A DNA stretch of 64,000 nucleotides from an uncultured Clostridia bacterium (GTDB lineage: Bacteria; Bacillota; Clostridia; Peptostreptococcales; Anaerovoracaceae): NCBI GenBank assembly GCA_934256595.1, contig CAKQOW010000004.1, positions 1-64,000 on the forward strand, read 5' to 3'. Both the position numbers and the translations under genes were made by a program. The notes beneath the pieces were generated by a model that had not been told where the DNA came from, did not search any database, and saw nothing but the letters and a program-made list of their open reading frames with translations. Shown here one piece after another: positions 23,876-31,160 of the stretch (within the stretch, counting starts at the first letter, position 1; the number at the start of each line of letters is the position of its first letter).

Positions 23876-25273
23876 TTAATAGAATACTACTATAGTGCAG
23901 CCCGGTGAAATGTTGTTAAACAGTATCTCTGCCTTGCTGTAAGGCAGATTGATACAGCCGTGACTGCCGTTTGTCTTGTAGATTGTACCGCCAAATTCAT
24001 TGCGCCATGTGGCGTCATGAAGTCCGTAACCGTTAAAGAAAGGCATCCAGAATGAAACTTCGCTTTCGTAATCAGTGCCCTCATTTTCATTGCCGCCTCT
24101 GAGCATGGCATTGCGCTCCTTATACTGCAGAGTATAGGTTCCGACTATGGTGCCTGTTTTTTCTTTGATACAGCCGCTTACAAACGGCGCATCGACAACA
24201 AGGCTGCCGTTTTTGTAATACCACATATGCTGCATGGTAAGGTCAACCTCTACATAAGTGCCAACTACATCGTTGTTTCCGTCACGCCCGTTGCCTTTTT
24301 GCGCATATACAGGCTCTCTGGTGACATCTTTGTCAGACTTTAAATCCTTTATGAGCTGCTTGGTTTCGGCTTTCTGATTAATAAGATAGCCGTAGGTGCC
24401 TCCATATACGGTTACAGGTCCTCTGGTAGTTGAGTTGAATACTCTTGTGCCGCTGCAGGTGTTATATTTGTATGCCAGCTCTGCAACATACTCCTGAACG
24501 GCTTCTTTATCTGTTGTTATATTGCCCTCGTCATCAAGATATATCATTCTGTTAATCTGCTCAGGCGTAAGGGTTTCGGTCTGACTTCCGAAAGTATATG
24601 TTATTTTTCTTGTCAGATAGGTATTGCAGTAATCAAGTATATGTGAGATTTCCTCACTGTCTGATTTGATATCAGGCTGCTCGTAAAAATCTGAAGCTGT
24701 AAACTCAAGCTGCATATTTCCTCTGGATATATGCTTTAGAACTGATTTTTTGAGTACCTTGCGGTCTATATTCTCGCCGTAAACTTCAGGCACCACATTG
24801 AAATCAGTGGTTGACAGATCCACATAGGCGTCTTTTGTCTCCGGCTTGCCGATATTCTGTGCTGCAACGAAATCTTTTAATATTCTTTTGAATTCCTTAG
24901 TGGTCTTTTCGACCCTCATAGGAAATTCAATATCATAGGAAGAACCGAAAATATGGGCTACTCCCTTAAGAAAGCCTGCATCTTTGACAGCGCTGTCCAG
25001 CTTGCCGTCTATGTTATAGACAGTATCTGCCATAGGCAGTACGACAAGAGTGCCGCCGCCATCAACAATTTCAAAATCTTTGGAATTCCATTTATCTGTC
25101 AGTTTGCGAACTGCTTCGTCCTTGGAGATTCCGGAACAGTCCACCCCGTTTATAATTGTATTCCCGGGCAGAGTGTCCGAAACAGAGGCTCTGTGACAGG
25201 CATATTTCCATATGCCGAATACTGCTGCCGCAAAAAGTAATATGCTTAGAATAATAACCAGTGTTTTTTTCAT
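23876..25273 (-). CDS. L,D-transpeptidase (YkuD) with peptidoglycan-binding-like domain
   Basis: A cell-wall enzyme that makes 3-3 cross-links or attaches groups to peptidoglycan outside the membrane. The 465-residue protein has an N-terminal signal anchor (about 4-24). A long extracytoplasmic region of the VanW/PG_binding_4 type follows, with NTIINGVDCSGISKDEA near residue 40. The C-terminal YkuD domain begins near 335 (YVEVDLTMQHMWYYKNG) with the catalytic GSHGCINLP motif near 437-445, including the nucleophile Cys. All catalytic residues are present. It follows a free-standing promoter region at about 25290-25340 and is followed closely by deoC. Confidence 0.92.
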   Translation of the reverse strand: MKKTLVIILSILLFAAAVFGIWKYACHRASVSDTLPGNTIINGVDCSGISKDEAVRKLTDKWNSKDFEIVDGGGTLVVLPMADTVYNIDGKLDSAVKDAGFLKGVAHIFGSSYDIEFPMRVEKTTKEFKRILKDFVAAQNIGKPETKDAYVDLSTTDFNVVPEVYGENIDRKVLKKSVLKHISRGNMQLEFTASDFYEQPDIKSDSEEISHILDYCNTYLTRKITYTFGSQTETLTPEQINRMIYLDDEGNITTDKEAVQEYVAELAYKYNTCSGTRVFNSTTRGPVTVYGGTYGYLINQKAETKQLIKDLKSDKDVTREPVYAQKGNGRDGNNDVVGTYVEVDLTMQHMWYYKNGSLVVDAPFVSGCIKEKTGTIVGTYTLQYKERNAMLRGGNENEGTDYESEVSFWMPFFNGYGLHDATWRNEFGGTIYKTNGSHGCINLPYSKAEILFNNISPGCTIVVFY

Positions 25274-25362
25274 CGTATCCTCTCTAAAGTCAAAAGTAAG
25301 TATATTCTATAATATATCGGGCAACTTGAGAAGTGACTTGAGCAAAAAAATTCAAAATTGCC

Positions 25363-26064
25363 TTAGAGTCTGAACGCTACGGGATTTCCGGCAGTTATTG
25401 AGTCAGGGGTTACAGGGCAGTCCAGACACAATATGTGAACGCCGCATGCAGAAGCTTTCTTCAAAGCCTCGCCAAAGGCGGCATGGGTTATGTAATTAGG
25501 AGTGAACAGGCTTATACCCTGCATCTGAATTACAAATACTATATACGCGCAAAAGCCCTCGGATACAGCCCTGCAAAGCTCTTCTATATGTCTGACTCCT
25601 CTTTCGGTGGGAGCGTCGGGGAACATAGCAATGCCATCTTCTTCAAGGGTAACTCCCTTGACCTCAATAAACCCTTGCCTGCCGCAGGTATCCTCAACAT
25701 AAAAATCAAGGCGTGAGCTGCCATAGGTCTTTTCTGACTTTACCTCTTTCAATTCGCTCATTTCAGGAAGCTGTATTACTCCGGAGTGAAGCGCTTCTGC
25801 AACAACTTTGTTGGGAGCCTGCGAGTCCATATTGATAAGCCGGTTACCTTTCCTGACAGTAATAAGGGAGTAGCGCAGCCTGCGGCTTCCCATTCTGCCG
25901 GCAAAGTCCTCAATATATACGTCTGCGCCGGGGAGCAGGAGCTCTTTGCAGCGTCCTGTGTTTTTGACATGACATCTTGCGGTTTCTCTGTTTATTTCAA
26001 CCTCTGCGATGAACCTGTTGGGTCGTGATATGAATTTGCCTTTTACGATATTTTTGTACTTCAT
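25363..26064 (-). CDS. sfsA: SfsA family DNA/RNA nuclease-like protein
   Basis: The 233-residue protein matches SfsA: an N-terminal OB-like part with HVKNTGRCKELLLPGADV, then a PD-(D/E)XK-type core with RLDFYV, GFIEVKGVTLEEDG and FPDAPTERGVRHI. E. coli SfsA was named for stimulating maltose fermentation; its molecular role is not firmly known, though the fold is nuclease-like. The start ATG at 26064 has only a weak ribosome site, and TATACT lies about 12 bases upstream, so the transcript may have a very short leader. A divergent gene (lgt) lies 115 bases away. Confidence 0.93.
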   Translation of the reverse strand: MKYKNIVKGKFISRPNRFIAEVEINRETARCHVKNTGRCKELLLPGADVYIEDFAGRMGSRRLRYSLITVRKGNRLINMDSQAPNKVVAEALHSGVIQLPEMSELKEVKSEKTYGSSRLDFYVEDTCGRQGFIEVKGVTLEEDGIAMFPDAPTERGVRHIEELCRAVSEGFCAYIVFVIQMQGISLFTPNYITHAAFGEALKKASACGVHILCLDCPVTPDSITAGNPVAFRL

Positions 26065-26118
26065 AGCCTGTAGTATACTATAGATACAGCTTTTTTTTCA
26101 AGAAGAAGCTGTGTAATG

Positions 26119-26147
26119 TTTTCATATCGCTCAATTTGTAGTATACT
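26119..26147 (+). promoter_or_regulatory. Putative lgt promoter
   Basis: TTTTCA (26119-26124) and TATACT (26142-26147) lie 17 bases apart. The -35 is weak. Confidence 0.5.
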
Positions 26148-26179
26148 CATATTAACTATTTTGTTTTAAGGAGTTATTT

Positions 26180-26926
26180 ATGTTTACATCACCGGGAGCT
26201 GTGGCTTTTGAACTGTTTGGAATGGATATAAGGTGGTACGGCATCTGTGTTGCCGCAGGTGTGCTTATCGGTACTGCGCTCAGCTATTACAGAGCGCCGA
26301 ATTTCGGAATATCAAGGGATAACCTCATAGATGTGCTGCTTGTTGCAATTCCGGCGGGAATTGTGGGAGCCAGACTGTACTATGTAATATTCAACTGGCA
26401 GATGTATGCCGGTGACTTTGCGAAGATAATAAATTTCAGAGAGGGAGGCCTTGCAATACACGGAGGACTGATACTGGGAATAATAGCCGGAGCCTGTATG
26501 TGCAGACATCACAGAATTTCACTTCCAAATCTGCTGGACCTTCTGGCGCCGGGCTTTGCCATAGGGCAGGCCATAGGCAGATGGGGCAACTTCTTTAATT
26601 CAGAGGCTCACGGAGGACCGACAGATCTGCCATGGGCAGTAATCGTAAACGGACAGGGAGTTCACCCTACATTTCTGTATGAGTCCCTGTGGTGCCTGCT
26701 GCTGTTTGTATTTCTGATGCTTATGAGCAGAAATATTAAATTCAGCGGTCAGATTTTCTGTCTGTATGCAGTGCTGTATTCTGTGGAGAGATTTTTTGTG
26801 GAGGGTCTCAGAACCGACAGCCTGATGATAGGACCTTTCAGACAGGCTCAGGTGCTGTCGCTAAGCCTGATAGTGATATTTGCAGTCGTATATATACTGC
26901 TGCGCAGACGGAGCAAAAGGATATAG
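26180..26926 (+). CDS. lgt: Phosphatidylglycerol-prolipoprotein diacylglyceryl transferase
   Basis: An integral membrane enzyme that transfers diacylglycerol to the lipobox cysteine of prolipoproteins, needed for the LivJ-type lipoprotein encoded nearby. The 248-residue protein has about seven hydrophobic segments, RWYGICVAAG near the start, REGGLAIHGGL, and the signature GRWGNFFNSEAHGGPTD near residue 133, with the conserved Arg and His region. Length is slightly short but normal for Firmicutes. AAGGAG precedes the ATG. Confidence 0.95.
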   Translation: MFTSPGAVAFELFGMDIRWYGICVAAGVLIGTALSYYRAPNFGISRDNLIDVLLVAIPAGIVGARLYYVIFNWQMYAGDFAKIINFREGGLAIHGGLILGIIAGACMCRHHRISLPNLLDLLAPGFAIGQAIGRWGNFFNSEAHGGPTDLPWAVIVNGQGVHPTFLYESLWCLLLFVFLMLMSRNIKFSGQIFCLYAVLYSVERFFVEGLRTDSLMIGPFRQAQVLSLSLIVIFAVVYILLRRRSKRI

Positions 26927-26929
26927 AAG

Positions 26930-26958
26930 TTGAAAAATCATAAGAATTGTGGTAATAT
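26930..26958 (+). promoter_or_regulatory. ychF promoter
   Basis: TTGAAA (26930-26935) and TAATAT (26953-26958) are 17 bases apart, about 90 bases before the ychF ATG. The leader has no obvious switch. Confidence 0.6.
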
Positions 26959-27049
26959 GAGGTGCTGTGCAGAGGGCTTGCAAAGAAAGTTCTGCCGGTA
27001 TCAGAGAAGATAAAGCCTGAAGCAACGGGCATTAAGAAAGGAAATAGAT

Positions 27050-28141
27050 ATGAAACTTGGAATAGTGGGACTTCCCAACGTAGGTAAAAGCACATTGTTT
27101 AATGCAATAACAAAGGCAGGCGCAGAGGCTGCCAACTATCCGTTCTGTACGATAGAGCCAAATGTGGGCGTTGTTGCGGTTCCCGATGAGAGACTAAAAG
27201 TGCTTACAGATATGTACAATGCCAAAAAAACAATACATACGACCATAGAGTTTTATGATATTGCAGGTCTTGTTAAAGGCGCATCAAGAGGCGAGGGACT
27301 TGGCAACAAGTTTCTGGGACATATCAGAGAGGTTGCTGCAATCGTTCACGTTGTAAGATGCTTTGATGATCCTAACGTGGTTCATGTTGACGGTAAAATA
27401 AATCCGGCATCGGATATTGACACTATAAATATGGAGCTTATCCTTTCGGATATGGAGCTTCTCGAAAGAAGAATAGCAAAGACCACCAAAAACCTTAAGG
27501 GTGACAAGAGCCTCCAGAAAGAACTCGATATTTTAAACAAAGTAAATGACTTTCTCGGTGAGGGCAAATCGGCGAGAGCTATGGAACTTACCGATGAAGA
27601 GGCTGAATTTGTAAAGAGTCTTGATCTGCTTTCGTACAAGCCTGTTATATATGTGGCAAATGTATCAGAGGAAGATGCTGCGGCAGAGGACAATGAATAT
27701 ATTGCCCAGGTAAGAAAAATAGCCGACGAAGAGGGCTCGGACGTGGTTGTTGTATGCGCAGGCATAGAGGCTGAAATATCAGAGCTTGACGACGAAGAAA
27801 AAGCAATGTTCCTTGAGGAACTTGGAATTGCAGAGTCAGGTCTTGACAAGCTGGTTAAGGCTTCATATCATCTGCTTAACCTGATTTCATTCCTTACAGC
27901 AGGCGAGCCGGAGGTAAGAGCATGGACTGTAACCAAAGGCACCAAGGCGCCGCAGGCCGCAGGCAAAATACACACAGATTTCGAAAAGGGATTTATCAGA
28001 GCGGAAACCATCGCATATGACAAGCTGATAGAGTGCGGCGGCAATCTTGCAACAGCCAAAGAAAAGGGTCTTATCAGGTCAGAGGGCAAGGAGTATGTTG
28101 TCAAGGACGGAGACGTAATGCACTTCCTGTTCAATGTATAA
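27050..28141 (+). CDS. ychF: Redox-regulated ATPase YchF
   Basis: An Obg-family P-loop protein that hydrolyses ATP rather than GTP and associates with ribosomes. The 363-residue protein has GLPNVGKSTLFNAITK at residues 5-20, the switch-II region DIAGLVKGASRGEGLG, and NVSEED in place of the GTP-type NKxD. A C-terminal TGS domain follows (LISFLTAGEPEVRAWTV...). Motifs and length are standard. AAAGGAAA precedes the ATG and a clear terminator follows. Confidence 0.95.
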   Translation: MKLGIVGLPNVGKSTLFNAITKAGAEAANYPFCTIEPNVGVVAVPDERLKVLTDMYNAKKTIHTTIEFYDIAGLVKGASRGEGLGNKFLGHIREVAAIVHVVRCFDDPNVVHVDGKINPASDIDTINMELILSDMELLERRIAKTTKNLKGDKSLQKELDILNKVNDFLGEGKSARAMELTDEEAEFVKSLDLLSYKPVIYVANVSEEDAAAEDNEYIAQVRKIADEEGSDVVVVCAGIEAEISELDDEEKAMFLEELGIAESGLDKLVKASYHLLNLISFLTAGEPEVRAWTVTKGTKAPQAAGKIHTDFEKGFIRAETIAYDKLIECGGNLATAKEKGLIRSEGKEYVVKDGDVMHFLFNV

Positions 28142-28159
28142 ATGAATATATGGCAGTTA

Positions 28160-28186
28160 AACGTCGGAGCTTTCCGGCGTTTTTTT
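28160..28186 (+). terminator. ychF terminator
   Basis: AACGTCGGA (28160-28168) pairs with TCCGGCGTT (28173-28181) around four bases, followed by T to 28186. Confidence 0.8.
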
Positions 28187-28275
28187 CTGCAAGAAATTAT
28201 TAATTTATTGATATACAGGTGAAACTGTTACGATGTTTTTACGTCTAATTGATAGGAACAAAAAGACCCTGTACT

Positions 28276-28310
28276 GACCACTTATCACAAAAAACGACCA
28301 CTTGGCACAA
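28276..28310 (+). repeat. Short tandem repeat pair GACCACTT
   Basis: GACCACTTATCACAA (28276-28290) and GACCACTTGGCACAA (28296-28310) repeat with a 20-base period. This resembles the multiple terminal repeats of IS21-family ends, but no istA/istB is present. It may be an element remnant or a tandem protein-binding site upstream of the mini-lipoprotein. Confidence 0.35.
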
Positions 28311-28383
28311 AGGTGTTGAAGCGTATCAGAATTTTGTGATAATATTTAGAAAACAGGGGAGAAACAAAAGGAGGAATTGTGGA

Positions 28384-28458
28384 ATGAAAGGAATAATGGT
28401 GATGGTTTCTGTTTTAGCTGCAGTGCTTGTTATGAGTATGACGGCTTGCGGTAATTAA
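28384..28458 (+). CDS. Mini-lipoprotein, 24 residues
   Basis: ATG 28384 follows a strong AAAGGAGGAATTGTGG site. The product is MKGIMVMVSVLAAVLVMSMT then ACGN: a complete lipoprotein signal peptide with a lipobox (TAC) and only three residues after processing, starting with the lipidated Cys. It could be a truncated lipoprotein gene, a secreted lipopeptide, or a source of a signal-peptide-derived pheromone as in enterococci. The frame is open further upstream without an ATG, so the ribosome site decides the start. Expression is not proven. Confidence 0.5.
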   Translation: MKGIMVMVSVLAAVLVMSMTACGN

Positions 28459-28531
28459 AGCTAAAGCTATAGATGAAATAAGGAAAAAAGACACAGAGCA
28501 GCAATAGATACATACAGACTGAGAGGAAAAT

Positions 28532-29074
28532 ATGCTTACAAATGATTATGTGCTGTTTGCAGCAGTATTTGCTGCAGCAGGAGGAATACATATAGGGCTT
28601 GCGATAAAGAAAAAACAGCTTGCTAAGGACAGAATTATTAATATGGTTTTCAGATGGGCCTTTGCGGGATATCTGTGCTTTATAGCAGCAGTTACGCTGT
28701 TTCCGATAACACTGCCGCCTTACAAAGAGACCTTTATAACTCCGTATATAAATCTGGATCCGGGTATGCTTTTCAGATATGGTGATGCCTATCATATGAT
28801 TGTAAATATAGCGGGTAATCTGCTCCTGTTTGCTCCGGGTGTAATACTGGGCAGGCTTTGCAGAATTAAAGTGCTTGAAAGCTGGCAGAGCACGCTTGCG
28901 GCAGGAGCGGTTACCTCAGTTCTTATTGAGGTATTGCAGTATTGCGAAACTGTGTGGGGATTTAGTGATGTGCCGAGGATTTCGGATATCAATGATGTGG
29001 CGCTGAATATCGCAGGGGCGGTTATAGGCTGGTTTGTATTCAGGCTGTTTGACAAAAGGAAAAAATCTGCTTAG
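28532..29074 (+). CDS. VanZ family membrane protein
   Basis: A 180-residue protein with an N-terminal hydrophobic segment, a second near residues 45-65, and two C-terminal ones. FPITLPPY, NIAGNLLLFAPGVILG, VLIEVLQY and SDINDVALNIAGAVIGW are VanZ-type motifs. VanZ proteins confer low teicoplanin resistance in one case but are usually of unknown role in envelope physiology. GAGAGGAAAAT precedes the ATG. The next gene begins 38 bases after its stop and may be co-transcribed. Confidence 0.85.
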   Translation: MLTNDYVLFAAVFAAAGGIHIGLAIKKKQLAKDRIINMVFRWAFAGYLCFIAAVTLFPITLPPYKETFITPYINLDPGMLFRYGDAYHMIVNIAGNLLLFAPGVILGRLCRIKVLESWQSTLAAGAVTSVLIEVLQYCETVWGFSDVPRISDINDVALNIAGAVIGWFVFRLFDKRKKSA

Positions 29075-29112
29075 GTTTAAAAGGGAAAACACAAAGGGAA
29101 AGGAAAGCTGCT

Positions 29113-29622
29113 GTGACAAAGAAAAAAGCTGTGGTAATAGGTATTGCTGCTGTGTTTGCAGCAGCAGCGCTGGTGCTGTGTAATATCGGATATTCATCGT
29201 ATGAATGTGACAGACTGACTCCCGCAGAAGTCTCTGAAATCAGCGAAGACTATAACGAGGAAGATGCGGTAACTGTAAGCTTTGCGCTCAAAAGACATAT
29301 TTCACCGAAAGGCTGGGGATTTAAGAAACAGGTGGTATTTGAAGAAAAGACAGCATTTTATATGGACAGCAGAAGCTATGATGACTCCAGACTATATAAT
29401 AAGGGGATAAAGTACGGCATATATAAAGATGCGCTGCTTACAGAGCCTGTTGCGGAAATTGATTTTGACCGCGCAGGAGATGAGGAAAATGGAGAATACT
29501 GCATGACGCATATTAATACCGTTTTGGAGTCGGGTGTCTATTACATTGGAATAACTGCAAAGATGATGAATGTAAGTCCGTTTTCATTTGCTGCAAAATA
29601 TTCATATATTTATGATGAATAG
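29113..29622 (+). CDS. Membrane-anchored hypothetical protein
   Basis: The 169-residue product has a positively charged start and one hydrophobic segment (about residues 6-23, ending LVLCNIG), then a mainly beta, charged extracytoplasmic part. A Cys in the hydrophobic segment could suggest lipidation but no clean lipobox is present. The start is GTG at 29113, behind GAAAGGAAAGC. I do not recognise the family. It probably belongs to a transcript with vanZ. Confidence 0.6.
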   Translation: MTKKKAVVIGIAAVFAAAALVLCNIGYSSYECDRLTPAEVSEISEDYNEEDAVTVSFALKRHISPKGWGFKKQVVFEEKTAFYMDSRSYDDSRLYNKGIKYGIYKDALLTEPVAEIDFDRAGDEENGEYCMTHINTVLESGVYYIGITAKMMNVSPFSFAAKYSYIYDE

Positions 29623-29665
29623 GGACAGAGAGCGAACATATTGCAATCAATGCAGAAGAAAACGG

Positions 29666-29694
29666 TTGAATAAGCTGTAGTGAAATGATAAAAT
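29666..29694 (+). promoter_or_regulatory. Promoter of antitoxin RNA 1
   Basis: TTGAAT (29666-29671) and TAAAAT (29689-29694) are exactly 17 bases apart. The same boxes recur at 30001-30029. Confidence 0.8.
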
Positions 29695-29700
29695 ATACAG

Positions 29701-29778
29701 CAGGGAAACCGTTTAAAGCGGTTCGAAAATTTAAGGGTTAGTAAAACCGCCAAATCTTCGGCTTGGCGGTTTTACCTT
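29701..29778 (+). ncRNA. Antisense RNA, type I antitoxin (copy 1)
   Basis: From the predicted start at about 29701 to the hairpin GTAAAACCGCCAA (29741-29753) / TTGGCGGTTTTAC (29763-29775), a perfect 13-base stem, then CCTTTT. This RNA runs against the toxin gene and overlaps the end of its message, so it can pair with the toxin mRNA 3' region as RatA and SR4 do. The hairpin has T-runs on both strands, so it may terminate both RNAs. Confidence 0.7.
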
Positions 29779-29849
29779 TTGTGGTTATCCCTCTGAATGA
29801 TTAATCCGATAACCATAAGTATGATAACCAGAATTTCATAATCATTCAT
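29772..29849 (-). CDS. Holin-like type I toxin peptide
   Basis: A 25-residue peptide, MNDYEILVIILMVIGLIIQR then DNHKR. It has a short polar start with the typical DYE motif, one hydrophobic helix and a charged C-terminus. This is the layout of putative holin-like toxins and BsrG/TxpA-type peptides that damage the membrane. AAAGGAG (plus 29857-29863) precedes ATG 29849, and a full promoter lies at 29906-29934. The stop codon lies in the stem of the shared terminator with the antisense RNA. It is too small for ordinary gene calling. Toxicity is inferred. Confidence 0.75.
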   Translation of the reverse strand: MNDYEILVIILMVIGLIIQRDNHKR

Positions 29850-29905
29850 AGGCGTTCTCCTTTCAAAAGTCTGAACCGCCTTAAGCTCCCTCGCTGTATA
29901 AACAT

Positions 29906-29934
29906 ATTATAGCGAACATACATTTCCAAAACAA
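29906..29934 (-). promoter_or_regulatory. Toxin promoter
   Basis: On the minus strand TTGTTT (plus 29929-29934) and TATAAT (plus 29906-29911) are 17 bases apart. The 5' leader of about 50 bases includes the ribosome site. Confidence 0.7.
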
Positions 29935-30000
29935 TGGTAATAGTATAAGTTTTAAAAATTAATTTGAAAGAGTAAGAAACAGCGACTTAGAAGAAAACAG

Positions 30001-30029
30001 TTGAATAAGCCGTAGCGAAATGATAAAAT
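30001..30029 (+). promoter_or_regulatory. Promoter of antitoxin RNA 2
   Basis: TTGAAT (30001-30006) and TAAAAT (30024-30029) are 17 bases apart. The flanking GAAGAAAAC, GATAAAATATACAG and GGGAAACCGTTTA repeat those of copy 1. Confidence 0.75.
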
Positions 30030-30109
30030 ATACAGTAGGGAAACCGTTTAGAGCGGTTTGAAAATGTTAGATTGATAAAACCGTCAAGTCTTTGACTTGG
30101 CTGGAGGTT

Positions 30110-30127
30110 TTACTTTTTGTGGTTATT
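30110..30127 (-). pseudogene. Toxin remnant in the second copy
   Basis: The complement still encodes NNHKK and a stop, matching the DNHKR end of the intact toxin. All upstream toxin sequence is replaced by the terminator hairpin. The unit therefore keeps the antitoxin RNA but not the toxin. Confidence 0.55.
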
Positions 30128-30131
30128 AGGC

Positions 30132-30169
30132 ATTAAAACCGTCAGGCGATTATACCTGGCGGTTTTAAT
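30132..30169. terminator. Bidirectional terminator of antitoxin RNA 2
   Basis: A 15-base stem (one G-T pair) around CGATTATA with A/T ends on both sides separates the RNA from the padR operon. Confidence 0.75.
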
Positions 30170-30193
30170 ATGCAAATTTTTTCAGATTACCTC

Positions 30194-30230
30194 TTGACAC
30201 ATAATACTATGCGTTATATAGTATTATGTG
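30194..30230 (+). promoter_or_regulatory. padR promoter with PadR operator
   Basis: TTGACA (30194-30199), 17 bases, TATAGT (30217-30222). The perfect inverted repeat CACATAATACTAT (30198-30210) / ATAGTATTATGTG (30218-30230) covers both boxes, typical of PadR autorepression. Confidence 0.8.
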
Positions 30231-30249
30231 AAAGGGGGTATTTATATAT

Positions 30250-30570
30250 ATGTTAAACCCACAGATGAAACGAGGACTTCTTGAGGTGTGCGTTCTGTCG
30301 GCGCTCAGCAGAGAGGGCTCCTACGGATACAAGATTATCAAGGATATATCAGGCTGCATTGAGATATCCGAGTCTACACTGTATCCTATACTTAAACGAC
30401 TTGAAGGTTCCGGAATGGTTACGGTCCATTCGGTGGAGCACAACGGCAGACTGCGAAAGATTTATGAAATCACAGACAAGGGACGAAGTCAGATTGATGA
30501 TTTCATAGATGACTGGCACGAGATTGAAGCAGTATACGAATATATAAAGGAGGGAAAGGGACGTGAATAA
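30250..30570 (+). CDS. PadR family transcriptional regulator
   Basis: A 106-residue winged-helix repressor. GLLEVCVLSAL, GYKIIKDI, SESTLYPILKRLEGSGMV and RKIYEITDKGR are the PadR signatures; the short C-terminus is typical of the small (PadR-s1) group. It follows AAAGGGGG and lies under its own operator. Its last bases overlap the DUF1700 gene by eight. This PadR/DUF1700/DUF4097 order is common in Firmicutes and is linked to envelope stress or antimicrobial sensing. Confidence 0.9.
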   Translation: MLNPQMKRGLLEVCVLSALSREGSYGYKIIKDISGCIEISESTLYPILKRLEGSGMVTVHSVEHNGRLRKIYEITDKGRSQIDDFIDDWHEIEAVYEYIKEGKGRE

Positions 30571-31159
30571 GGAGACGTTTTTAAAAGCGCTGGAGGACAG
30601 GCTCTTCCAGCTGCCTGATGAGGAGAAGAAACAGCAGGTGGATTATTACAGAGAGGTGCTTGAGGATAAGATAGAGGACGGTATGAGCGAAGATGAAGCC
30701 GTTGCAAGCTTTGGTGATATTGACAAGCTGGCAGATGACATACTTCAGGATACGCCCCTTGCCACACTGGTTAAAACAAAGGTAAAGCCCAAAAAAGGCT
30801 GGACGCCGGCGGCCATAGTTCTGGCCGTTGTCGGCTCACCCGTATGGGTGCCGATTGCAATTGCGGTGCTTGCGGTTGTGATTTCCATGTTTGCAGTATG
30901 CTGGGCAGTTATAGTCAGCATATTTGCGGCGGTACTTTCCATAGGTGTCAGCGGAATATATCTGCTGGTTAAGGGATTTACGCTTGCAGGTATGGGATTT
31001 CCATATATACTGCTGACACTGGGCAGCGGCATCACACTGGCGGGACTGTGCCTGTTTGCATGGCTTGGCGCCAGAATACTGGTAATCTGGATGGTTCAGT
31101 TTACTAAATGGCTTGCAAAAGAAATCAAGGGAATATTCATCAAAAAGGGGGAACGCTAA
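30563..31159 (+). CDS. DUF1700 (HAAS domain) membrane protein
   Basis: A 198-residue protein. The N-terminal helical HAAS region (about 1-65: FLKALEDRLFQLPDEEKKQQVDYYREVLEDKI, truncated here in thought to its start, then EDEAVASFGD) is followed by three or four hydrophobic segments from residue 75 on. The start is GTG at 30563, overlapping padR. The HAAS domain is thought to couple PadR-type regulators to the membrane. Length and layout fit the family. Confidence 0.88.
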   Translation: MNKETFLKALEDRLFQLPDEEKKQQVDYYREVLEDKIEDGMSEDEAVASFGDIDKLADDILQDTPLATLVKTKVKPKKGWTPAAIVLAVVGSPVWVPIAIAVLAVVISMFAVCWAVIVSIFAAVLSIGVSGIYLLVKGFTLAGMGFPYILLTLGSGITLAGLCLFAWLGARILVIWMVQFTKWLAKEIKGIFIKKGER

Positions 31160-31160
31160 A

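Larger units (their letters stand above)
30036..30175 (+). ncRNA. Second antitoxin RNA copy
   Basis: A repeated unit of copy 1 with small changes. Its first hairpin is imperfect because of an inserted CTGGA. A second hairpin at 30132-30169 (15-base stem ATTAAAACCGTCAGG/CCTGGCGGTTTTAAT) then ends it. It has lost its partner toxin, of which only the C-terminal codons remain. Confidence 0.65.

Noticed and set aside
28249..28383. 69-residue version of the mini-lipoprotein
   Set aside because: No ATG, and the strong SD points to 28384.
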